From assembly GCA_964512305.1 (NCBI GenBank), contig CAZEIW010000019.1, forward strand, positions 1 to 64,000: a stretch of 64,000 bases of DNA. Reading direction: 5' to 3'. A program made the translations under genes and the position numbers. A model generated the notes under the pieces. That model made no database searches. It had not been told where the DNA came from and saw nothing but the letters and a program-made list of their open reading frames with translations. Of the stretch, positions 18,501 to 26,720 are shown piece after piece; position 1 is the stretch's first letter; the number at the start of each line of letters is the position of its first letter. The DNA is from CAZEIW01 sp964512305. GTDB lineage: Bacteria; Pseudomonadota; Gammaproteobacteria; Burkholderiales; Burkholderiaceae_F.

Positions 18501-19525
18501 CCCCGGTTGTGGCCGACGCGCGTGACCTCGAGCCAGTTTCCCTCCGGGTCGACCATGCGCCACCAGGCGAGGTTGTCGACCGCCGTGCCCCAGAGGACCG
18601 CCTTCTTGCCTCCCGCGTTCATCGCGATGTTGCCGCCGATGCACGAAGCGTCGGCCGAGGTCGGATCGACCGCGAACACGTAGCCGGCGCGCTCGGCCGC
18701 CTGCGCCACGCGCCGCGTCACCACGCCCGCCTCCGACAGCACGGTCGGCACCTCGCCGTCGACCTGCGGCAGCTGCACCGCCTCGACCTCCGAGCAGCGT
18801 TCGAGCTTCTCGGTATTGATGACCGCCGACATCGGCGTCAGCGGGACGGCGCCTCCGGTGTAGCCGGTGCCGCCGCCGCGCGGAATCACGGTCAAGCCGA
18901 GCTCGACGCAATCGCGCACCAGCGCCGGGACTTCGTCCTCGCGGTCGGGACACAGCACGACGAACGGATATTCGACGCGCCAGTCGGTCGCGTCGGTCAC
19001 GTGCGAGACGCGCGCGAAGGCGTCGAAGCGCAGATTGTCGCCGCGGGTGTGCCGGCCCAGCAGCCGGCGCGCCCGCCGGCGCAGCTCGCGCCAGTCCCCG
19101 AAGTCGCGCGCGAAGGCCTGCACCGCGGCGCGCGTCGTCTCGAGCAGCTGTCCGACCTTGGCGTCGCGCTCGCGGTCGGCGGGCTCCCGGCGCAGCTCGA
19201 TCTCGTGCAGGCGGTGGTCCATGGCCCCGATCAGCAGGCGCAGCCGCTTCGGGTTCTCGAGCAGGTCGTCCTGCAGGTAGGGGTTGCGGCGCACGACCCA
19301 GATGTCGCCGAGGACCTCGTACAGCATGCGCGCGCTGCGGCCCGTGCGGCGCTCGGCACGCAGATCCTCCAGCACGGCCCAGGCCGGCGCCCCGAGCAGG
19401 CGGATCACGACCTCGCGATCGGAGAACGACGTGTAGTTGTAGGGAATCTCGCGCAGCCGGGCGGGCGGATCGAGCGTGGTCGAACCGGCTTCGGCCGGCA
19501 GCGCGGGAAATTGCGGCGCGTTCAT
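15596..19525 (-). CDS. Giant FAD/FMN- and Fe-S-binding oxidoreductase (DUF3683 + FAD_binding_4 + Fer4 + two CCG domains)
   Basis: 1309 residues. Order: an N-terminal DUF3683-type region to about residue 160; a PCMH-type FAD domain (VIPRGGGTGYTGGAVPL near 215); an FAD-oxidase C domain with GEHGIGITK; two 4Fe-4S motifs near residues 838 (CVRCGKCKPVC) and 903 (CTLCHKCAAPCPVDI); and two CCG half-domains ending near 1085 (CCGYPQRGAG) and 1210 (CCGESGTL). This fuses the parts that GlcD/GlcF- or LldEFG-type 2-hydroxyacid dehydrogenases keep separate. It probably oxidises a D-2-hydroxyacid and passes electrons to the respiratory chain; the substrate is unknown. The short gap at 19526-19598 separates it from srkA. 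Confidence 0.9.
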   Translation of the reverse strand: MNAPQFPALPAEAGSTTLDPPARLREIPYNYTSFSDREVVIRLLGAPAWAVLEDLRAERRTGRSARMLYEVLGDIWVVRRNPYLQDDLLENPKRLRLLIGAMDHRLHEIELRREPADRERDAKVGQLLETTRAAVQAFARDFGDWRELRRRARRLLGRHTRGDNLRFDAFARVSHVTDATDWRVEYPFVVLCPDREDEVPALVRDCVELGLTVIPRGGGTGYTGGAVPLTPMSAVINTEKLERCSEVEAVQLPQVDGEVPTVLSEAGVVTRRVAQAAERAGYVFAVDPTSADASCIGGNIAMNAGGKKAVLWGTAVDNLAWWRMVDPEGNWLEVTRVGHNRGKIHEAPLARFDLVWKDGAQPAGAARELRRERLEIDGARFRKSGLGKDVTDKFLGGLPGVQKEGCDGLITCARWVVHRMPGCTRTVCLEFFGQARDAIPAIVEIKDHLDRRPGGAILAGLEHLDERYLRAVGYTTKSPRGTLPKMVLLGDIVGDDEDSVARAASDVVRMANGRSGEGFVAVSAESRRAFWVDRAKTAAIARHTNAFKINEDVVIPLARMGEYTDAIERINIELSAGNKLALLDALQGHVAGDFRLGKTGDADIDRLPREQIVGDRVARALELIAAVRARWSHLLRGLDSPLESAGPALEALGYRQAAGRRGTVFDLLQDRTIRISWKSEVRAALHLVFSGGAFAPLLAELDAIHARVLRSRVFVALHMHAGDGNVHTNIPVNSDNYAMLQEAGRAVARIMGIARALGGVISGEHGIGITKLEYLDDGELREFRAFKRRVDPEGRFNRGKLLPGADLSLAYTPSFSLLGHESLIMQQSDIKSVSDAIKDCVRCGKCKPVCATHVPRANLLYSPRNKILAASLLIEAFLYEEQTRRGISLRHWDEFSDVGDHCTLCHKCAAPCPVDIDFGDVSMAMRDLLRRTGHRRFNPGTAAAMLFLNATNPETIKLARKAMIDWGYRAQRLANRAFALSARAQTRQPPASTGRAPLAAQVIHFVNKKMPGGLPKKTARALLDVEDTRYVPIIRDPARASGDAEAVFYFPGCGSERLFSQVGLATQAMLWHVGVQTVLPPGYLCCGYPQRGAGQFDRAEKIITDNRVLLHRVANTLNYLDIKTVVVSCGTCYDQLQGYKFEEIFPGCRILDIHEYLLEKGVRLEGVRGVRYLYHDPCHSPMKLRDPLQTVNGLIAAADGTRIARSDRCCGESGTLALSRPDISTQVRFRKEEELRSDAGRMRADGFDGDVRVLTSCPSCLQGLKRYNDDVDVDADYIVVEIARRLLGENWLPEYVARAGQGGIERVLV

Positions 19526-19598
19526 CGGATGCGGCGGTGCAGCGCTTAAAGCCGGAGTTTATCGGCTGCGGCGCGATGCCGAGGGCCGCCGGGACGCC

Positions 19599-20642
19599 TC
19601 AGCGCCACCGCGGCAGTTCGAGCGCCGGCTCCTGCATGGCGGCGACCTGTTCGCGCAACTCCAGGATGCGCGCCTCCCAGTACCGCGGCGTGTCGAACCA
19701 CGGAAAGGCCGCGGGAAAGGCGGGGTCGTTCCAGCGCCGCGCGATCCACGCCGAGTAGTGGATGAGCCGCAGCGTGCGCAGCGCCTCGATAAGGTGCAGC
19801 TCGCGCGGGTCGAAGGCGGCGAAGGTCTCGTAGCCCTCGAGCAGATCGGCGAGCTGCGCGCACATCTCGTCACGCGCGCCCGAGAGCAGCATCCACAGGT
19901 CCTGGATCGCCGGGCCCATCCGGCTGTCGTCGAAATCGACGAAATGCGGCCCGTCCTCCGTCCACAGCAGGTTGCCCTCGTGGCAGTCCCCGTGCAGGCG
20001 GATCGGGCGGAACGTGCCGGCGCGGTCGAACGCCGCGCGCAGGCCGTCGAGCGCCTGGCCGACGACGCCCCGGTACACCTCGAGCAGCTCGGGCGGCAGC
20101 CAGCCGTGCCCGGCCAGGTAACGGCTCGGCTCGGTCGCGAAGTTCTCGATGTCGAGCGCCGGCCGGGCGCGATAGGGGCTCGCGGCACCGACCTCGTGCA
20201 GGCGGCCGATGAAGCGCCCGATCCGGCGCCGTACCGCCGGGTCGGACAGTTCCGGCGCGCGGCCGCCGCGGCGCGGGAAGACCGCGAAACGGAAGTCCAT
20301 ATGATGATGCAGCGTCGCGCCGGCGAGAACCAACGGGGGCACGGCCGGCACCTCGCGCGCGGCCAGTTCGGCCTCGAAGGCGTGCTCCTCGAGGATCGCG
20401 TCGTCCGGCCAGCGGGCCGGGCGGTAGAACTTGACCACGACCGACCCGGGTGGACCCGGTTCGGCGCCCGCTCCGACGGCTGCCGGCTCGAGGCCGACCT
20501 GGAACACGCGGTTCTCGTAGCTGTTCAGCGCGAGCAGGCGCCCGGAGCTGTACAGTCCGACCGAGTCGACCGCGTTCAGGATCACATCGGGCGTCAATGC
20601 CGCGAAGGGAGCGGCTTGCGGACCGGTCGAGGGGCGCTGCAT
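19599..20642 (-). CDS. srkA: Stress response kinase A (YihE/RdoA), APH-fold protein kinase
   Basis: 347 residues. Ser/Thr kinase linked in E. coli to envelope stress and damping of MazF-driven death. The aminoglycoside-phosphotransferase fold is visible: SYENRVFQVGLE for the nucleotide loop, VVKFYRPARWPDDAILEEHAF with the catalytic Lys region, IRLHGDCHEGNLLWTEDG with the catalytic Asp, and FVDFDDSRMGPAIQDLWM for metal binding. It is divergent from mgtA with 89 bp between the starts. Confidence 0.92.
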   Translation of the reverse strand: MQRPSTGPQAAPFAALTPDVILNAVDSVGLYSSGRLLALNSYENRVFQVGLEPAAVGAGAEPGPPGSVVVKFYRPARWPDDAILEEHAFEAELAAREVPAVPPLVLAGATLHHHMDFRFAVFPRRGGRAPELSDPAVRRRIGRFIGRLHEVGAASPYRARPALDIENFATEPSRYLAGHGWLPPELLEVYRGVVGQALDGLRAAFDRAGTFRPIRLHGDCHEGNLLWTEDGPHFVDFDDSRMGPAIQDLWMLLSGARDEMCAQLADLLEGYETFAAFDPRELHLIEALRTLRLIHYSAWIARRWNDPAFPAAFPWFDTPRYWEARILELREQVAAMQEPALELPRWR

Positions 20643-20731
20643 GCCGCCAGCTTAGTCCGCCCCGGCCCGCGACATGTCATCGGCGCATGCGGGTGCTTGT
20701 GGTACAAGCGCCGCGGTCCGCGTATCCCGCC

Positions 20732-23527
20732 ATGACCCGACCCGCCATGACCCCCGCGATGAACCTGAGCTTCCTGCGCGAGCTGTACGCGGGTTTCGTC
20801 CGCGCCCGCGGAATCGGCCGCCATTTCCGCCGTTTCACGCTGCTCGAGACGCTGCTGCGCGAGCCGGTTGCGCGCGAGGTCCCGGCGACGATGGCCGATA
20901 CGCTGCTCGCGGCGGCGCGCGCGAGCGGCGCCGACGCGCTGGCCGCGCTGGGCTCGCATCCCAACGGGCTGACCGAGTCGCAGGCCGCCGACGCGCGCGC
21001 CGTGCACGGCCCGAACGAGGTCGGGCACGACAGGCCGCTGCCGTGGTGGGTCCACCTGTGGCACTGCTACCGCAATCCGTTCAACCTGCTGCTGACGCTG
21101 CTGGCGGCGATCTCGTTCTACACGGAGGACGTCAAGGCGACGATCGTGATCGGCTCGATGGTGCTGCTGTCGACGGTGATCCGGTTCGTGCAGGAAACGC
21201 GCTCCAACCGCGCCGCCGACAGGCTCAAGGAGATGGTCAGCACCACGGCCACCGTGCTGCGGCGGGACCCGGCCGAGATCGCCGCCGAGGAGGCGCGCCG
21301 CTTCTTCCAGGCGACCTTGCGGCCCAAGCCGCCGCGGAAGGCCGAGGTCGCGCTCAAGCGCCTCGTGCCGGGCGACGTCGTGCTGCTGTCGGCCGGCGAC
21401 ATGCTGCCGGCCGACGTGCGCCTGCTGGCCGCGAAGGACCTTTTCGTCAGCCAGGCGGCGATGACCGGCGAGTCGCTGCCGGTCGAGAAGTTCGCCGAGC
21501 TTCGGGGCGCGCCCAGCGCCAACCCGCTCGAATGCGAGAACCTCGCCTTCATGGGCACCAACGTGGTCAGCGGCTCGGCCACCGCCCTGGTCGTGACGAC
21601 CGGCAACCACACCTATTTCGGCGCCCTTGCCCAGCGCGTGGGCGCCGCGGACCGCACGCCGACCGCGTTCCAGGCGGGCGTCAACAAGGTGAGCTGGCTG
21701 CTGATCCGGTTCATGCTGGTGATGACGCCGCTCGTGCTGCTGATCAACGGCCTGACGAAGGGCAACTGGACCGAGGCCTTCCTGTTCGCGCTGTCGGTGG
21801 CGATCGGGCTGACGCCCGAAATGCTGCCGATGATCGTCACCTCGACGCTGGCCAAGGGCGCGGTGTTCCTGTCGCGCAAGAAGGTCATCGTCAAGCGCCT
21901 GGATGCGATCCAGAACTTCGGCGCGATGGACGTGCTGTGCACCGACAAGACCGGCACGCTGACGCAGGACCGGATCTTCCTGTCGCGCCACATCGACGTG
22001 GCCGGCGAGGATTCCGACGCCGTGTTGCGCTATGCCTACCTGAACAGCGCATACCAGACCGGGCTCAAGAACCTGCTCGACGTCGCCGTGCTCGAGCACG
22101 CCCGCGAGCGGCGCGAGATGCGCGAGGTGGGGGCGGCGTTCCGCAAGGTCGACGAGATCCCGTTCGATTTCACGCGCCGCCGCATGTCGGTCGTGGTGAC
22201 CGAGCCGGACCGCCACCACCTGCTGATCTGCAAGGGCGCGGTCGAGGAGATCCTCGCGGTGTGCACGCGGGTGCAGCGGGCCGGCGCCGAGGAACCCCTG
22301 ACGCCCGAAACGCTGGCGGCGGTGCGCGAGGTCACCGGCGACCTCAATGCCGAGGGCCTGCGCGTCGTCGCGGTGGCGGCGCGCGAGCTGCCGCCGGTCA
22401 GGGAGACCTACGGTCTCGCCGACGAGAGCGACCTCACGCTGATCGGCTACATCGCCTTCCTGGACCCGCCGAAGGAATCGACGGCGCCGGCGCTCAAGGC
22501 GCTCGCCGCCCACGGCATCGCGGTCAAGATCCTGACCGGTGACAACGATCTCGTCACGCGCAAGATCTGCCGCGAAGTCGGGCTCGAGACCGGCGGCATC
22601 GTGGTGGGCTCCGAGATCGAGCGCATGGACGAGACGCAGCTCAGGGTCGCCGTCGAGCGCAACAACGTGTTCGCGCGCCTCACGCCGGAGCACAAGGAGA
22701 GGATCGTGCGGGCGCTGCGCGCCGGCGGCCACGTGACCGGCTTCCTCGGCGACGGCATCAACGACGCATCCGCGCTGCGCGCCGCCGACATCGGCATCTC
22801 GGTCGACAGCGCGGTCGACATCGCGAAGGAGGCGGCCGACATCATCCTGCTCGAGAAGAGCCTGCTGGTGCTGGAGGAGGGCGTGGTCGAGGGCCGGCGC
22901 ACCTTCGCGAACATGCTGAAGTACATCAAGATGACCGCGAGCTCGAACTTCGGCAACGTGTTCTCCGTGCTGATCGCGGGCGCCTTCCTGCCGTTCCTCC
23001 CGATGCTGCCGCTGCAGCTGCTGGTGCAGAACCTGCTCTACGACATCTCGCAGATCGCGATCCCATTCGACAACGTCGACGCCGAGCTCGTGCAGCAGCC
23101 GCAGCGCTGGCGCCCCGAAGACATCGGCCGCTTCATGGTCGTGTTCGGGCCGGTGAGCTCGGTCTTCGACGTCTGCACGTTCGCGCTGATGTGGTGGGTG
23201 TTCGGGGCCACCACCGAGGCCCAGCAGTCGCTGTTCCAGTCGGGCTGGTTCGTCGAAGGACTGGCGACGCAGACCCTGATCGTGCACATGATCCGGACGG
23301 CGAAAGTGCCGTTCCTGCAGAGCCGGGCCGCCACGCCGCTGCTCGTGACCACGATTGTTATCGTGGTCTTCGGCACGTTCATCGTGATGGGGCCGCCCGC
23401 GCCGCTGTTCAAGTTCCAGCCCCTGCCGGCGGCCTACTTCGCGTGGACGGCGCTGATCGTCGTGGGCTACATCGCGCTCACGCAACTCGTCAAGCGCGCG
23501 TATCTGCGAAGATACGGCTGGCAGTAG
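20732..23527 (+). CDS. mgtA: Magnesium-translocating P-type ATPase
   Basis: About 931 residues. Inner-membrane Mg2+ importer of the P3B group. The phosphorylation motif CTDKTGTLTQD is near residue 405; also visible are MTGESLPVEK, KILTGDNDLVTRKIC, the hinge TGFLGDGINDASALRAADIG and SVDSAVDIAKEAADIILLEK. MgtA-type N-terminus and ten TM segments are present. Three in-frame ATGs (20732, 20747, 20759) are possible; none has a strong ribosome site, and the first is listed. The short leader contains a GCTTG/CAAGC hairpin at 20695-20709. It may be too short for a classical Mg2+-sensing leader. Confidence 0.95.
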   Translation: MTRPAMTPAMNLSFLRELYAGFVRARGIGRHFRRFTLLETLLREPVAREVPATMADTLLAAARASGADALAALGSHPNGLTESQAADARAVHGPNEVGHDRPLPWWVHLWHCYRNPFNLLLTLLAAISFYTEDVKATIVIGSMVLLSTVIRFVQETRSNRAADRLKEMVSTTATVLRRDPAEIAAEEARRFFQATLRPKPPRKAEVALKRLVPGDVVLLSAGDMLPADVRLLAAKDLFVSQAAMTGESLPVEKFAELRGAPSANPLECENLAFMGTNVVSGSATALVVTTGNHTYFGALAQRVGAADRTPTAFQAGVNKVSWLLIRFMLVMTPLVLLINGLTKGNWTEAFLFALSVAIGLTPEMLPMIVTSTLAKGAVFLSRKKVIVKRLDAIQNFGAMDVLCTDKTGTLTQDRIFLSRHIDVAGEDSDAVLRYAYLNSAYQTGLKNLLDVAVLEHARERREMREVGAAFRKVDEIPFDFTRRRMSVVVTEPDRHHLLICKGAVEEILAVCTRVQRAGAEEPLTPETLAAVREVTGDLNAEGLRVVAVAARELPPVRETYGLADESDLTLIGYIAFLDPPKESTAPALKALAAHGIAVKILTGDNDLVTRKICREVGLETGGIVVGSEIERMDETQLRVAVERNNVFARLTPEHKERIVRALRAGGHVTGFLGDGINDASALRAADIGISVDSAVDIAKEAADIILLEKSLLVLEEGVVEGRRTFANMLKYIKMTASSNFGNVFSVLIAGAFLPFLPMLPLQLLVQNLLYDISQIAIPFDNVDAELVQQPQRWRPEDIGRFMVVFGPVSSVFDVCTFALMWWVFGATTEAQQSLFQSGWFVEGLATQTLIVHMIRTAKVPFLQSRAATPLLVTTIVIVVFGTFIVMGPPAPLFKFQPLPAAYFAWTALIVVGYIALTQLVKRAYLRRYGWQ

Positions 23528-23828
23528 GGCGCCGGCCGCCGCCGCAGCCACTTTGCTGCGCTGCGTTCATTGCGTAGTTGTTTCACTGCAGCATCAGCCG
23601 CATCGTCCGACCGTCGGATGGTGTCCGAGCAACAGCGGGGCCCGCCGCTCGGCGTCGACCGGCGGCGGCACAGCGCACCCGCGCGAGGCGCGCATACAAT
23701 CGCCCCGGCGAAGCCGGGGATCGCAAATCGCCCGGGCCAAGCCGGGGATCGCAATCGCCCCGGCGAAGCCGGGGATCGTGTGGCCCGCGGCGGTTCGAAC
23801 GATCGTCTCCTGGGGGAAGCATTTGACC
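23528..23828. other. 301-bp intergenic region after mgtA
   Basis: No gene is supported here. The first 170 bp show no clear feature. Positions 23699-23780 hold the triplicated hairpin repeat listed next. The last 40 bp carry GGGGGAAG, a plausible ribosome site for the secreted protein at 23829. Open frames that run through are extensions without start signals. Confidence 0.6.
23699..23780. repeat. Three tandem 27-bp units, each a GC hairpin
   Basis: Units at 23699-23725, 23727-23753 and 23754-23780. Units 1 and 3 contain CCCCGGC GAA GCCGGGG, a perfect 7-bp stem, flanked by ATCG and GATCG; unit 2 has CCCGGGCCAAGCCGGGG. The repeat resembles dispersed REP-type elements. It could also help end mgtA transcription, though no U tract follows. 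It is too short and regular, and lacks spacers, to be CRISPR. Confidence 0.85.
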
Positions 23829-25637
23829 ATGCAAAGACAGCTTCGGCGCCCGCTGCTGCTCGCGGTTGCGGCGCTGGCGGGAATCGTGGCGGACGGCTGC
23901 GGCGGCAGCGCCAACACGGCGGGCGGAGGTGGCGGGGGAGGCGGCGGCGGCTTCGGTACGAACGCCGGCGCGTACTTCGTCAGCGGTCGCGCCAACCGGT
24001 CGACCACCAACAACACGATCCAGTTCTTCGGACAGTCGGCGGGGCTCGGCTCGCCGGCCGACGGTTACGACCTCGTCGCGGCCGATTCGTCGGGGAACGC
24101 TTCTCCGGTCATCGCTGCCGGCGGCAGCTGGCTGAATCTTGCGACGGTGTCCGAATGGACCGCGGCCAGCGGGACGGCAACCGCCTGGGCCACGCGCTTC
24201 CGGGTCTATGCCGGCACCGACAGCCTCCTGCACGTCGTCGACCTGGGTGCGCCCAGCGGATCGAGCGTCGCCAAGGTGGCGGCCACGCAGTTGTCGACGG
24301 CTTCCACTTCGATCATCTGCCCCGCGGAGAGCCCGTATGTCGTCGACGACTACGCGCTGGCCTCCCGCTCCTGGGTCGTGTTCCGCATCAACGGTCCGGA
24401 CGACAATTGCGGGACGCCAGACGACCGGTTCGAGGCGATCCGGCTGAACGCCGCGCCCACCGACGCGCCGACGGCGCTGACGCAGAGCTCGACCAGCGTC
24501 AGCGGCGGGACCGACTTCGTGCAGCCGGTGGAGACGCTGCGCGACGGCACCGGCAAGGTGACCGGGGTTCTCGAGCTGGTCCACCCGCCCGTGTCGAACA
24601 CGAACGGGCTGATCGTTCCGCTGGCCCCGCCGACCCTGCAGCTGGCCGACGCGAATCTCGCCAATCCGAAGCGCATCGGCTCCCAGATCGCTGGCCTGGG
24701 CCTGAGCGCCGGCGGTTCGGGCGATTTCCGCAGCCTCGGCGTCGCGCGCGGTTCGAATGTCTGGCTGTACGCCGATACGACCGTGATAATGGCGATCGTC
24801 AATCCGGCGGGCCTGCCGACGAGCAGCGTGACCGTCTATACGCCCCTGCAGGGCGACGTGCTGCAGCAATCGGTGGTGTTCGATCCCGACGGGACGACGG
24901 CGTACCTCGCGTTCAGCAATCTCACCACGGGCAGCTACATCGTGAAGGTCGACACGACCGTCGCCTCGCCCGCCGGGGTCCAGATCGTGGCCGATGCGAC
25001 GACCACCTCGGCGATCAACGTGATCGGGGCGACGTCGACCAACGTCATCTACGCGATGGCGGACGGATCGGCGCTCAAGGCCGCGCCCAAGTCGGGAACG
25101 TCCAGCACGGCCCCGACGGTCATCGCCGCGCTGGCGAGCCCCCTGGCCCTGAGCGGCACGTGGCAGGTGGCGATCGTCGGCGACACCGTCTACTACACGG
25201 TCGACGGCACGTCGACGCCGCTGTCGCAGGCGTATTCAGCCGCGGCCGGGACGTCTTCGATCACGTCGACCGCCATCGGCTCCGGAAGCGCGGTGCTCGG
25301 TGCGGCGCTGGCGTCGCCGGTATCGACCGTCGCGCCGGCCGCGAACGCCTCGGCCATCATCGCAACCGGCCTGCAGGCGACCTCGGGTACGCTGCTGGAG
25401 GGAGCGACGATTTCGGGCTACGGCAGCACGGGCGCGTCCGCCGTCACGTACGGAAGCCTGGCGGCGGTCGCCAACGGCTACGACTCGTCGACAACGCTGT
25501 CCGATGGCCCGCTTCAGACCGGGCTGCCGGCGTTCATCGAGCTGAGCGGCAACTCGAACGGCACCACGGCGTTCGACCTCGAGTTTCTGACGCTGGGGAC
25601 GGCGGGCGTCAAGAAGCTCACCAACAACATCCAGTGA
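23829..25637 (+). CDS. Large secreted protein of unknown function, poly-Gly N-terminus
   Basis: 602 residues. An export signal (LRRPLLLAVAALAGIVADGC) ends in a Cys that could be lipidated, although the residues before it (VADG) are not a perfect lipobox. A ten-glycine run follows. The rest is Thr/Ser/Ala-rich, has few Cys, and is built of alternating beta-like stretches such as VWLYADTTVIMAIVNPAG and DVLQQSVVFDPDGTTAYLAF. The pattern suggests a beta-propeller-like cell-surface or periplasmic protein, but no family is recognised. It ends before a strong hairpin. A GGGGGAAG site precedes the ATG. Function is not claimed. Confidence 0.7.
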   Translation: MQRQLRRPLLLAVAALAGIVADGCGGSANTAGGGGGGGGGGFGTNAGAYFVSGRANRSTTNNTIQFFGQSAGLGSPADGYDLVAADSSGNASPVIAAGGSWLNLATVSEWTAASGTATAWATRFRVYAGTDSLLHVVDLGAPSGSSVAKVAATQLSTASTSIICPAESPYVVDDYALASRSWVVFRINGPDDNCGTPDDRFEAIRLNAAPTDAPTALTQSSTSVSGGTDFVQPVETLRDGTGKVTGVLELVHPPVSNTNGLIVPLAPPTLQLADANLANPKRIGSQIAGLGLSAGGSGDFRSLGVARGSNVWLYADTTVIMAIVNPAGLPTSSVTVYTPLQGDVLQQSVVFDPDGTTAYLAFSNLTTGSYIVKVDTTVASPAGVQIVADATTTSAINVIGATSTNVIYAMADGSALKAAPKSGTSSTAPTVIAALASPLALSGTWQVAIVGDTVYYTVDGTSTPLSQAYSAAAGTSSITSTAIGSGSAVLGAALASPVSTVAPAANASAIIATGLQATSGTLLEGATISGYGSTGASAVTYGSLAAVANGYDSSTTLSDGPLQTGLPAFIELSGNSNGTTAFDLEFLTLGTAGVKKLTNNIQ

Positions 25638-25660
25638 CAGGCGGGGCCCTCACCCCCGGG

Positions 25661-25691
25661 CCCCTCTCCCGCGCGGAGCGCGGGAGAGGGG
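25661..25691. terminator. Strong hairpin, likely bidirectional terminator or dispersed repeat
   Basis: Perfect 13-bp arms CCCCTCTCCCGCG and CGCGGGAGAGGGG around CGGAG, lying between convergent gene ends at 25637 and 25698. The flanking CCCTCACCCCCGG plus CCCCTCTCCCGC pattern is reminiscent of dispersed repeats in many GC-rich proteobacteria. No U tract is present, so termination may be Rho-assisted. Confidence 0.65.
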
Positions 25692-25697
25692 AGTCTC

Positions 25698-26516
25698 CTA
25701 GAAGGACAGGCTGACGGCCATTCCAGCCGCGATCTCCGAGCTCGCGCTCGACAGTCCCTTGGTCACGTACAGGCGCGCCGTCGACGCCGCGCCGAAGCCA
25801 GCGTTCAAATAAGCGGTCGCCTCGCGCCGGGATCCGAGGCCGTAGGCAAGCGGCCGCTCCGCATACAGGCCGAGCCCGACCGCCAGCGGCGGAGCGAGCT
25901 TGTAAGAGCCGTCGATGCTCGCGAACGGAGAGTTGCGCAGCGCGACGACATCGGTGCGGCCCCTCCACGTATAGCCGGCGCCGAGGGCGTAGGTGACGGG
26001 GCCGATCGTCCGGACGCGCTCGGCCTGCCCGGTGTAGTCGTTGCGACCGCTGCCGAGGCCGCGCGTCGCATCGGCGGTGCCGCCGAACTTGACGTGTCCG
26101 GCCGCGCGGTAGACCGGATCCGCTTCGTCGCCGCGCGGGAACTCGTAGCTCACGCCTGCAACGACTTCGCCGCGGCCGCTTGCCTTCTGCGTCGAAGTCC
26201 CGCGCACAATGCCGGGGACGATGACGCCGTCGACCGGAACGCTGCCGGCCGGCGCGGTCACGGTCAGATACGGAACGGTGAGGTCGAAGCCCCAGGAACG
26301 GCCGCCGACCGCGAACGCGATCGGGACGCGGGAGTAGGAGGCGCTTGCCGCCGCCCCGTAGTGGCCCGAGCCCTGGTCGTAGCCGAGGCTCAGCGAATAT
26401 CTCTCCGCGTCCTCGTCCCGCGTATCGCCGCGCGAAGCATCGGCCGGGCCTGCGGCAAGCGCCGGCACCGCCCAGCCCGCGGTGAGCAGCAACAGCCCGA
26501 TCGCGAGCTGCTTCAT
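25698..26516 (-). CDS. Putative outer-membrane beta-barrel protein
   Basis: 272 residues. A Sec signal peptide (MKQLAIGLLLLTAGWAVPALA) is followed by alternating amphipathic strands (AERYSLSLGYDQGSGHYGAA, SWGFDLTVPYLTVTAPAG, TYALGAGYTWRG) and a C-terminal Phe in AAGMAVSLSF, the outer-membrane insertion signal. The layout fits the transporter-like barrel family once named after the phenol-degradation protein MetA. GGAGGAG lies about 6 nt before the ATG. It is divergent from ilvA. Its cargo is unknown. Confidence 0.7.
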   Translation of the reverse strand: MKQLAIGLLLLTAGWAVPALAAGPADASRGDTRDEDAERYSLSLGYDQGSGHYGAAASASYSRVPIAFAVGGRSWGFDLTVPYLTVTAPAGSVPVDGVIVPGIVRGTSTQKASGRGEVVAGVSYEFPRGDEADPVYRAAGHVKFGGTADATRGLGSGRNDYTGQAERVRTIGPVTYALGAGYTWRGRTDVVALRNSPFASIDGSYKLAPPLAVGLGLYAERPLAYGLGSRREATAYLNAGFGAASTARLYVTKGLSSASSEIAAGMAVSLSF

Positions 26517-26720
26517 GTCGACTCCTCCACCTCTGACTCCGAACGGGCTCCGGCGGCTCCCGCGCCCCCATCGCCGCGCCTCGTCGTCGCGGGCGCTTAA
26601 ATTACACTCAATCCCGGCCGCGAGACTGCGGACGTGCGTTCGGATTCGCTCAAACGGGGCACAATCCCCGCCGGCGCCGCCCACCTTCGAATCACCCCTT
26701 CTTTCGGGAGTGCCCGCCCC

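Noticed and set aside
15989..19549. 1186-residue open frame on the plus strand opposite the giant oxidoreductase
   Set aside because: Composition is dominated by Arg, Ala, His, Asp and Val with no domain pattern, and the minus strand has many clear catalytic motifs. It is a GC-codon shadow.
22790..22830. Additional copy of the 12-bp repeat family in mgtA (VDSAVD)
   Set aside because: This is the conserved P-type ATPase motif SVDSAVDIAKEAADI and is explained by protein conservation.
20594..23551. 985-residue open frame on the minus strand opposite mgtA
   Set aside because: MgtA motifs lie in the plus frame; the antisense frame has Arg/His/Asp-rich composition without recognisable domains.
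23699..23780. Possible CRISPR array
   Set aside because: The three units are directly adjacent, have no spacers and no cas genes; they are simple tandem hairpins.
23785..23800. tRNA T-loop-like GGTTCGAA sequence
   Set aside because: No acceptor or anticodon arms can be drawn around it; chance match.
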